Origin: Paraclostridium hominis
Lineage (GTDB): Bacteria; Bacillota; Clostridia; Peptostreptococcales; Peptostreptococcaceae
Length of the DNA: 6,044 nucleotides
Reading direction: 5' to 3'
NCBI RefSeq assembly: GCF_014306135.1
Contig: NZ_JACRWD010000017.1
Location: 1-6,044, forward strand
Below the pieces are notes generated by a model. The model saw only the letters and a list, made by a program, of their open reading frames with translations, was not told where the DNA came from and searched no databases. A program made the position numbers and the translations under genes. Of the stretch, positions 1 through 3,874 are shown one piece after another. Numbering within the stretch: position 1 is the stretch's first letter; each line of letters begins with the position of its first letter.

Positions 1-46
1 CTTTTCAATGATAAGTACTGATGGAATTGAGGTAGAGTTTGAGTAA
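1..46 (+). CDS. 3' end of the antitoxin gene (duplicate of 5926-5971)
   Basis: These are the last codons of the Phd/YefM-like antitoxin, ending at TAA 44-46, in the frame of the complete copy at 5600-5971. They appear here only because the circular sequence was cut inside the gene. Count it once when annotating the plasmid. Confidence 0.85.
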   Translation, partial: FSMISTDGIEVEFE

Positions 47-119
47 TTGGGAATTTAAATATTCGGAATATTTCAATGACGATTTTAAAAATTTAGATGG
101 TAGCTATAAACCATATGTA
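1..119. repeat. Left copy of 119-bp terminal direct repeat (circle junction)
   Basis: This stretch is base-for-base identical to 5926-6044. It starts inside the antitoxin gene and runs into the toxin gene, so the two copies are the same locus read twice. An exact overlap of this kind is what a short-read de Bruijn assembler leaves at the ends of a closed circular contig. The true unit is therefore about 5,925 bp. A genuine tandem duplication is the alternative but would be oddly placed. Confidence 0.93.
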
Positions 120-344
120 AAAAAAGCAATTGAATTAATAAAAGAAAAACCAATACCTGCTAAGAGGTTATCGGGGAGCTTACATCCTTTATTAGAGAAA
201 AAATTAAAAGGTATTGGTATAAGAATAATATATAGTGTAGATGAAATCGACAAAGTAGTTAAATTTGGAATCATTGATTTTAGAGCAGATGATAAAGTTT
301 TTAAACGTTGCGAAAAAATATATGATGATTTACTAGTTAGATAA
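39..344 (+). CDS. RelE/ParE-family toxin of a type II toxin-antitoxin pair
   Basis: A 101-aa protein of the usual RelE/ParE size. Family members either cleave mRNA on the ribosome (RelE) or poison gyrase (ParE); the sequence alone does not say which. Visible family features are an N-terminal helical part (about residues 10-37), a KRLSG-type turn (42-46) where relatives have L-G-L, the strand motif IRIIYSV (61-67), a second strand VVKFGIIDFR (73-82), and a C-terminal R-x-D-x-x-x-F-K element (R82, D84/D85, F88, K89). The start is TTG at 39, with GAGG at 29-32 six bases upstream. It overlaps the antitoxin stop (44-46) by 8 nt, the usual toxin-second coupling that keeps toxin below antitoxin. A strong terminator follows 8 bases after the stop. 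Confidence in a RelE/ParE toxin is high; the subfamily is open. Confidence 0.86.
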   Translation: MSNWEFKYSEYFNDDFKNLDGSYKPYVKKAIELIKEKPIPAKRLSGSLHPLLEKKLKGIGIRIIYSVDEIDKVVKFGIIDFRADDKVFKRCEKIYDDLLVR

Positions 345-351
345 AGTTAAA

Positions 352-391
352 GCCCTTAGAATCCAAATAAATGGATTTCAAGGGCGTTTTT
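352..391 (+). terminator. Rho-independent terminator of the toxin-antitoxin operon
   Basis: The stem pairs 352-364 with 373-385: 13 positions, starting GCCCTT/AAGGGC, with one mismatch and one G-U pair. The loop is 8 nt. A run of five T (387-391) follows. It lies just after the toxin stop codon. Confidence 0.9.
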
Positions 392-474
392 GCTAGTTAT
401 CTTTAAACAAGTTTTTAAAGTATAATTTCAACTTACTATTTCACTCCAAATAAAAGCTATTTTAGTCCACTTTT

Positions 475-509
475 AAAGTTATTTTAATTTTATATATTAA
501 AATAACTTT
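475..509. repeat. Perfect 14-bp inverted repeat (operator or origin element)
   Basis: Arms 475-488 (AAAGTTATTTTAAT) and 496-509 are exact reverse complements separated by 7 nt. No T-run follows on either strand, so it is not an obvious terminator. It sits 18 bp before a strong ribosome binding site (527-533), which suits an operator over a promoter. A replication-origin hairpin is the alternative. A TATATT hexamer lies at 493-498, but no convincing -35 was found. Confidence 0.6.
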
Positions 510-543
510 GGATTTATTAAAAATATAAAGGAGTAAAAGTTTT

Positions 544-582
544 ATGACATCAAGAAAAAAACTTCAAAAATTAGCAACATAA
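544..582 (+). CDS. 12-codon mini-ORF with strong ribosome binding site (leader peptide or gene remnant)
   Basis: ATG at 544 is preceded by AAAGGAG (527-533) with 10-nt spacing and encodes MTSRKKLQKLAT before TAA at 580-582. The peptide is strongly basic. A good ribosome binding site under a palindrome, followed by such a short frame, suggests either the 5' remnant of a lost small regulator gene or a leader peptide. A one-base frame shift would extend it by only about 11 codons. No function is recognised, and translation is uncertain. Confidence 0.3.
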   Translation: MTSRKKLQKLAT

Positions 583-694
583 AAAAGAAATGCAGATCTG
601 TTTTTTATATAATTAAATGTTTCCAATGTTTCTCTCCTTTTGTAACAATCTTTTAATTTACATTTTTTCTTTTCCATGAATACCATTTTTGTAT
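583..694. other. AT-rich intergenic stretch without clear features
   Basis: Apart from an 8-bp palindrome (CAGATCTG) near 593-600 and AT-rich tracts, I see nothing functional here. A 40-codon frame on the minus strand (564-686) lacks a ribosome binding site at its ATG and was not called. Confidence 0.4.
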
Positions 695-722
695 AAAAAA
701 AGAAGGGATCTTCGTCCCTCCT
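695..722 (-). terminator. Terminator of the 123-aa hypothetical gene
   Basis: On the minus strand the stem pairs 722-715 with 708-701 (8 bp, one G-U) around a 6-nt loop. A seven-base T-run (complement of 695-701) follows. It lies 6 bp beyond the stop codon at 728-730. Confidence 0.85.
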
Positions 723-727
723 ATTTT

Positions 728-1099
728 CTATTTAATATTATGTTTTTTAAAATATGTTCTACTTAAATATACAGATATAAATTCCTCTAAAAATGGATCT
801 TGTAATACTTCATATAAACTTTTTGACGTTCTATGCCAACTAACTTGAGTATCTTTTAAATATTTTGCATAATGTCCGTCTTTCCACTTTAAATAATAAT
901 CAATATGGCTTTTACAATTCATTACACTTACATTATAGTTTTCATTCTTACCACCAATAATACCATTTAGAGACTGCGCACTATCACACTTTGGATAGTA
1001 CACATTAAGCTCTTTAATAGCTTTATTTATATTTGATCTTACATATTGATCTGCGTCTTTATACCCTTTTAATTGATTTAAAATACTTGGATAACTCAT
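728..1099 (-). CDS. Hypothetical protein, 123 aa
   Basis: I do not recognise this protein. The start is placed at ATG 1099-1097 (MSYPSILNQL...) because AAAGGGG (1114-1108) lies 8 nt upstream. The longer frame beginning at 1117 would put that ribosome binding site inside the gene. The product is small, soluble-looking and mixed charge. It is rich in Tyr, Lys and Asn with two Cys (near residues 38 and 62), and has a basic tail ending YFKKHNIK. There is no signal peptide, membrane segment or familiar motif. It is a single-gene unit: an extended -10 promoter lies just upstream and a strong terminator just downstream. Well-kept expression signals suggest a working gene, perhaps in plasmid maintenance or phage interaction, but this is only inferred from location. 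Confidence 0.7.
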   Translation of the reverse strand: MSYPSILNQLKGYKDADQYVRSNINKAIKELNVYYPKCDSAQSLNGIIGGKNENYNVSVMNCKSHIDYYLKWKDGHYAKYLKDTQVSWHRTSKSLYEVLQDPFLEEFISVYLSRTYFKKHNIK

Positions 1100-1130
1100 A
1101 TATCTTTCCCCTTTCATTATATTTAAACTA

Positions 1131-1139
1131 ATTATACCA
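1131..1139 (-). promoter_or_regulatory. Extended -10 promoter of the 123-aa gene
   Basis: The minus strand reads TGGTATAAT from 1139 to 1131: a consensus TATAAT preceded by TGn. No good -35 is present, as is common for extended -10 promoters. It lies about 30 bp upstream of the chosen start. Confidence 0.65.
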
Positions 1140-1170
1140 CCTACAAAAGTAAAATTTATTTTATATATGT

Positions 1171-1335
1171 TTATATATGTAAGAGGGATTCGTCTAAAGG
1201 TGAAGATCCCCCGTCCCCCGTTATAGTGGTTCTTTGATTTAATCTTTGTTTCTGAAACTTGTCTTTAATATATGTTTTGTAATGGTTCAATTCTTGCCTA
1301 AGTTCAATTCTAAAAGATTTTAAAGTTGTTCTTGA
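1171..1335 (-). pseudogene. Possible 3' remnant of a lost gene (about 54 codons)
   Basis: The minus strand is open from just after a stop near 1336 down to TAA at 1173-1171. It encodes a charged, protein-like string containing LKSFRIELRQELNHYKTYIK and, near the end, TGDGGSSPLDESLLHI. The GC-rich GGGGGACGGGGGA run inside it is unlike nearby non-coding DNA. There is no ATG and no ribosome binding site ahead of the one internal TTG. It could be the tail of a deleted plasmid gene, such as a mobilisation or replication gene, but I cannot assign a family. It may also be chance. Confidence 0.3.
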
Positions 1336-1439
1336 TTAATTTATTATTGATTTCTTAGAATGGATTTTAACGCGTTGATCTTAAACAAATTAAACAAATA
1401 TTTAAAGACTTAAATAATTAAATAAATTACCTTTTCATT

Positions 1440-1477
1440 TAAACTATTCCTTAAATTTAGATTTAGGGAATAGTTTA
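1440..1477. repeat. 17-bp inverted repeat hairpin
   Basis: Arms 1440-1456 and 1461-1477 pair completely except for one G-U-type position, around a 4-nt loop (1457-1460). No clear T-run follows. It lies 37 bp from the larger hairpin at 1515-1567. Paired long hairpins in a gene-free stretch of a small plasmid suit a replication origin (single- or double-strand) or folded transcript ends. Confidence 0.6.
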
Positions 1478-1514
1478 TAAAAATATAGTATTTCCAACAC
1501 TTGTAAGGTCTAGC

Positions 1515-1567
1515 AAAATAAAGAAAGGTCAGACTTAATTTTATTAAGTCTGACCTTTCTTTATTTT
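1515..1567. terminator. Perfect 25-bp hairpin, probable bidirectional terminator or origin
   Basis: Arms 1515-1539 and 1543-1567 are exact reverse complements around a 3-nt TTT loop. The core is AAAGGTCAGACTTAAT, and the arm ends are T-rich on the exit side of either strand. An AGCA/TGCT pair extends the stem past a 3-nt bulge. As a terminator it would close the 187-aa operon on the minus strand. It is unusually long and perfect for a terminator, so a replication-origin role is possible. Confidence 0.65.
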
Positions 1568-1608
1568 ATTTGCTTTTAAGACTCTAATTTCGATTTTAAG
1601 GCTTATTT

Positions 1609-1631
1609 TATAAATAGATAACCTATTTATC
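1609..1631. repeat. Short inverted repeat downstream of the 187-aa operon
   Basis: ATAAATAG (1610-1617) and CTATTTAT (1623-1630) form an 8-bp AT-rich stem with a 5-nt loop. No T-run gives it an obvious role. Confidence 0.35.
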
Positions 1632-1641
1632 CTTAACTTTA

Positions 1642-1707
1642 TTATTTTTGCTCTACATGGATTCTAGACGTTTTTTTAGCCATAATTTACGGTGCTTTTT
1701 TATCCAT
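1642..1707 (-). pseudogene. Mini-cistron coupled to the 187-aa gene, apparently truncated
   Basis: The stop of the 187-aa gene and an ATG share a base (TAATG, 1709-1705), the classic geometry for a translationally coupled second gene. The frame reads MDKKAP then TAA (1689-1687). In the same frame it continues with an isoleucine codon and a new ATG (1683) encoding MAKKTSRIHVEQK before TAA at 1644-1642. Two in-frame stops in so short a stretch suggest the start of a partner gene that has decayed or been deleted. Two tiny peptides or chance are alternatives. If the upstream gene is a partition or copy-control regulator, the lost partner could have been its operon mate. Confidence 0.35.
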
Positions 1708-2270
1708 TACTCATACTTTTTCATGTATTCTTCCAATGCCATAGACACTAGATCTTGATTGTTATATTTTTTATGTTTACTACAAAACTCTTTCCACTTA
1801 GTTAATGTTTCACCATAAACTCTGAATGAAGTTACTTTTGCTTCACCTTTGAATTCTTTAATTTGTATTTCATTGCTAGCAACTACTTCTATTACATTTG
1901 TAGTATCTTTGTAATACAAATTTTCTTTAAAAGCATTTATGACTTCAAATATATCTTTCTTGGCTTGAACTATTTCTAATAAATCATCTTTATAATTTTG
2001 TAATACAATTGTGGGATCTTTAGAATCTAAATCAAAAATTTCTTTGCCATGAATTATATTTTTTTGTAATACATTTGTATTTTCTTTGTAATATCTTTTT
2101 TCTTTTTGAAAATATTTATATCCATTTTCTCTTATAATTTTTTGAAGAGATTTTTCTCCTATTCCTAGATCTTCTCTAATGCGAATTACAGTTTGTCCTT
2201 CACTTAATTTTTTATTTAGATATTCAATTTTTTTATCTATATCTAATTCTAAAAACTCTTCTTTAGTCAT
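1707..2270 (-). CDS. Putative HTH / ribbon-helix-helix DNA-binding protein, 187 aa (plasmid control candidate)
   Basis: This is a probable site-specific DNA-binding protein. Residues 11-50 look like a helix-turn-helix unit (IEYLNKKL, then TVIRIREDLGIGEKSLQKII). Residues 143-187 have the CopG/Arc ribbon-helix-helix pattern: strand VTSFRV (146-151), helix ETLTKWKEFCSKH (154-166), helix NNQDLVSMALEEYMKKY (170-186). The middle carries related segments YYKENTNVLQ (60-69), TIVLQN (87-92) and YYKDTTNVIE (119-128). These are encoded by copies of the DNA motif that also forms the operator in front of the gene. ATG at 2270 follows AAAGGAG (2282-2276) by 5 nt. Self-repression by binding the upstream palindrome is likely. 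Possible jobs are copy-number control, partition (centromere binding) or replication initiation; I cannot choose between them from sequence. Confidence 0.75.
   Translation of the reverse strand: MTKEEFLELDIDKKIEYLNKKLSEGQTVIRIREDLGIGEKSLQKIIRENGYKYFQKEKRYYKENTNVLQKNIIHGKEIFDLDSKDPTIVLQNYKDDLLEIVQAKKDIFEVINAFKENLYYKDTTNVIEVVASNEIQIKEFKGEAKVTSFRVYGETLTKWKEFCSKHKKYNNQDLVSMALEEYMKKYE
1862..2093. repeat. In-gene cluster of TTTGTA sites with 11-bp phasing
   Basis: Inside the 187-aa gene, + strand TTTGTA occurs at 2063, 2074 and 2085 (three copies exactly 11 bp apart), at 1897 and 1908 (11 bp apart), and singly at 1997 and 1862. The 18-mer at 2062-2079 (TTTTGTAATACATTTGTA) is identical to each arm of the promoter palindrome. 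Positions 1996-2013 match it at 16 of 18 bases. The start-to-start distance 1996 to 2062 is 66 bp, six helical turns of 11 bp. This looks like an array of protein-binding sites (iterons or a centromere) embedded in coding DNA. Confidence 0.65.
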
Positions 2271-2295
2271 TTTATCTCCTTTAAAATAATCAATT

Positions 2296-2337
2296 TTTTG
2301 TAATACATTTGTAGTATATTACAAATGTATTACAAAA
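2296..2337. promoter_or_regulatory. Operator palindrome in front of the 187-aa gene
   Basis: Two 18-bp arms, TTTTGTAATACATTTGTA (2296-2313) and its exact reverse complement (2320-2337), flank 6 bp. Each arm holds two TTTGTA half-sites 11 bp apart. The palindrome lies 26-67 bp upstream of the ATG, over the expected promoter. On the minus strand TATACT falls between the arms and could be the -10, but no -35 is convincing. Ribbon-helix-helix regulators typically bind short repeats spaced about a helical turn apart, which suits autoregulation. Confidence 0.75.
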
Positions 2338-2410
2338 TCCTTTTAATATTTTTTATAAAAAATAAAAAGCCCTCTGCAAGAGCCTTCGGAGAAAAAAGAG
2401 CATAAGGAGT

Positions 2411-2543
2411 TTTTGTCCCCATCTGCGATAGGGGTCTGGGCAAAGCCCAGTAATACTCTCATTTTTAGTAAGAAAATCATGACCCCATAAAAAAATCAAT
2501 TGCATGCACTTTTGCCATCACTTTTGACTGCTAATTGCCATCG
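2411..2543. other. GC-rich inverted repeats plus direct repeats: candidate oriT or origin
   Basis: Against AT-rich surroundings this stretch has CTGGGC/GCCCAG around AAA (2436-2450). GGGGTC (2431-2436) can pair with GACCCC (2481-2486), and its GGGG alternatively with CCCC (2417-2420). A block follows with two CACTTTTG copies (2508 and 2519) and two TTGCCATC copies (2512 and 2535). Stem plus flanking short repeats in a non-coding stretch resembles transfer origins of mobilisable Gram-positive plasmids. No relaxase gene is present, and no consensus nick site was identified. A replication origin or structured RNA is equally possible. Confidence 0.35.
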
Positions 2544-2615
2544 TAAAAATAAACTATTTTATAAGCTTATTTTTTTCTATTTTTGAAAAAATTTTTTTAA
2601 AAGTTATTTGAAATA

Positions 2616-2650
2616 AAAAAGGAATCGTGTTAGCGGCACGATTCCTTTTT
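2616..2650 (-). terminator. Strong bidirectional terminator ending the large ncRNA
   Basis: A perfect 14-bp stem (2616-2629 with 2637-2650, core GGAATCGTG) around a 7-nt loop, with T-runs on the exit side of both strands. On the minus strand it would end the large RNA. It also shields the 187-aa promoter region from upstream transcription. Confidence 0.88.
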
Positions 2651-3371
2651 ATAGTTAAACTCTAAAGAAAGAGTTAACACTAATGATTATATATCATACT
2701 AATTTATTAAAATATATTCAACATTCTAAGAGTTATTTTTATATAAAACATGAAATAACCCTAATACTTTTTTAGTTCAATAAATTTCTCTTTTTTTGAA
2801 AAATATATAGTAATAAATTACTGACTAGGTAATTATTTTTTATTATAAGCCTATCGGCTAACAACTCCTTACAACCTATCGGTCTTCAGTCGTACTAACG
2901 CAGAGTTCAAATGACCAACCCAGAAGGGGGTTGTCCTTCAAACTCTTTTGTTGAATATATTTTTTATGTACTTGTTTATATGTTTTTTATATAATACCAG
3001 ATTCGAGTTAATTTTGGACAGAGTTAGCCTACGAACAAGTCGCAAGCTAACCTCCTATCAGGTATATAATACCGTCATCTCGCCATGTATACGACCATGG
3101 AACGCATAGGACTGATACAGTCAACATAACACCTCATAATTTAATATAGACTACCATTTCCCCCAATAGTCGGTATCGTTATGCTTGCACAAAGAAATGC
3201 CACAAACCCCGCTTTCAACATATGTAGTATCGGGTCACTACTCTCTGCCCTTTTTGATGGTATCAGACATCAATATATGCAGTTGGGATTTTCACCCAAG
3301 TGTTTAGTCGGCTACCCCTGTACTCTGTCGAGCCATTCGGTTTGCTCTAGGTCAAACACTCTTCCTTATAA
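2616..3371 (-). ncRNA. Large structured non-coding RNA (core about 2843-3371)
   Basis: This is a stretch without plausible genes that is distinctly GC-richer than the rest of the plasmid and dense in hairpins. The core can be closed by a 6-7-bp stem between 3371-3365 and 2849-2843. Visible elements are a 7-bp stem AGUGUUU/AAACACU (3360-3354 with 3305-3299), a GAAA-loop hairpin (3299-3283), a stem at 3171-3149, a 12-bp stem at 3051-3023, a long stem at 2946-2902, and two hairpins with the same GAUA loop (2883-2874 and 2859-2848). G-U pairs in the 3171, 3051 and 2946 stems become A-C mismatches on the other strand, so the RNA is on the minus strand. Size, ornateness and plasmid location recall ROOL- or GOLLD-type RNAs, but I cannot confirm a family. 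Function unknown. The 3' part (2651-2842) is AT-rich with simple hairpins (e.g. 2654-2678, 2732-2759). Confidence 0.72.
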
Positions 3372-3376
3372 AACCC

Positions 3377-3406
3377 TATATATTCAATTTTTTATATGTA
3401 TGTAAA
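3377..3406 (-). promoter_or_regulatory. Promoter of the large ncRNA
   Basis: Minus-strand -35 TTTACA (3406-3401), 18-bp spacer, -10 TATATA (3382-3377). The predicted start, about 3370, falls at the base of the possible closing stem of the RNA, so promoter and structure support each other. Confidence 0.6.
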
Positions 3407-3420
3407 TCTCTCTTTTATCA

Positions 3421-3521
3421 GCTAATATTAATTATCGAGCCTAATATCAATGCTCCCATACTATCAAGCCGTTTAAGCATGGTATAAGCTAATACTAATT
3501 AATCAAGCATAGTATCAATGC
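3421..3521. repeat. Imperfect 33-34-bp direct repeats upstream of the ncRNA promoter
   Basis: Copy 1 at 3421-3453 and copy 2 at 3488-3521 start GCTAATAYTAATT and end ATATCAATGC or GTATCAATGC. About 30 of 35 aligned positions agree, with one gap, at 67-bp spacing. Between them AAGCATGGTAT (3475-3485) echoes AAGCATAGTAT (3505-3515). They lie between the terminator at 3547-3582 and the ncRNA promoter, so they could be regulator-binding sites or a second iteron-like cluster. Confidence 0.55.
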
Positions 3522-3546
3522 TTTTGGACCTCAAGCCTTGTCTAAA

Positions 3547-3582
3547 AACTAAAAAAAGCTATCCTCAACTGTGAGAATAGCT
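3547..3582 (-). terminator. Minus-strand terminator downstream of the SIR2 gene
   Basis: On the minus strand AGCTAT-T-CTC pairs with GAG-G-ATAGCT (10 bp, one G-U) around a 6-nt loop, followed by seven T. It is the first clear minus-strand terminator after the SIR2 stop, about 300 bp away, and would leave a long 3' untranslated region. A 14-codon frame (MKYRAILTVEDSFF) overlaps the hairpin, with only a weak ribosome binding site. Confidence 0.82.
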
Positions 3583-3600
3583 CGATATTTCATAAACCTT

Positions 3601-3668
3601 TTTTAAATTTATAATCTTGTTAAAACTTGAAGTATGTATTATACTAATTATTGATTATAAATTTAAAA
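3601..3668. promoter_or_regulatory. Promoter of the small + strand RNA inside a perfect 16-bp inverted repeat
   Basis: Exact reverse-complement arms at 3601-3616 and 3653-3668 enclose 36 bp. Inside lies a + strand promoter: TTGTTA (3617-3622), 17-bp spacer, TATACT (3640-3645), predicting a start near 3652. A minus-strand TATAAT (3643-3638) overlaps it without a good -35. Arms flanking a promoter suggest an operator or a looping site. Confidence 0.5.
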
Positions 3669-3819
3669 GTAAACTGTTGTTGTTCTAATAAGTATGGCTA
3701 GTACTTCTTAGTAATAACAGTTTCTAAGGCTTACTTGTACTATCTAACTGCGGTCAACAGTTGGGTACTAATTTCCGATTAGGTTTGGCGACCAAAAGGG
3801 AAACTTGTAAGTCTTTTTT
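3652..3819 (+). ncRNA. Probable small structured RNA, about 165 nt, antisense to the SIR2 3' untranslated region
   Basis: The transcript would start after the promoter at 3617-3645 and end at the T-run 3813-3818. Its first domain is a long hairpin: AAACTGTT (3671-3678) with AACAGTTT (3716-3723), then a 10-bp stem with one mismatch (3685-3694 with 3702-3711) around a 7-nt loop. The second domain is closed by GGCUUAC (3729-3735) and GUAAGUC (3806-3812), whose G-U pair favours the + strand. It contains AACUG/CAGUU and CUAAU/AUUAG stems. The closing stem leads straight into six T, doubling as a terminator. No family is recognised. It faces the SIR2 gene and lies within the likely SIR2 3' untranslated region, so antisense control or a guide/partner RNA role is conceivable. 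Confidence 0.45.
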
Positions 3820-3874
3820 ATTTTGTTTTCTACATATATGATAAAGTCTTTTACATAAATTTACAAATCTTTTT

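Noticed and set aside
564..686. 40-codon minus-strand frame beginning MVFMEKKKCK
   Set aside because: No ribosome binding site at its ATG and it sits just past a strong terminator. An internal AAAGGAG serves only a 20-codon TTG frame. Insufficient support.
1100..1117. N-terminal extension MKGERY of the 123-aa protein
   Set aside because: It would contain the ribosome binding site AAAGGGG; the internal ATG at 1099 is correctly spaced from it.
1205..1220. CCCCCGTCCCCCG run as a rolling-circle nick site
   Set aside because: It does not match nick-site consensus sequences I know and is not at a hairpin loop; no rolling-circle Rep is encoded.
3181..3405. 74-codon open frame on the + strand
   Set aside because: It has no ribosome binding site, lies inside the structured minus-strand RNA, and its Cys/Ser/Leu-rich translation looks like chance.
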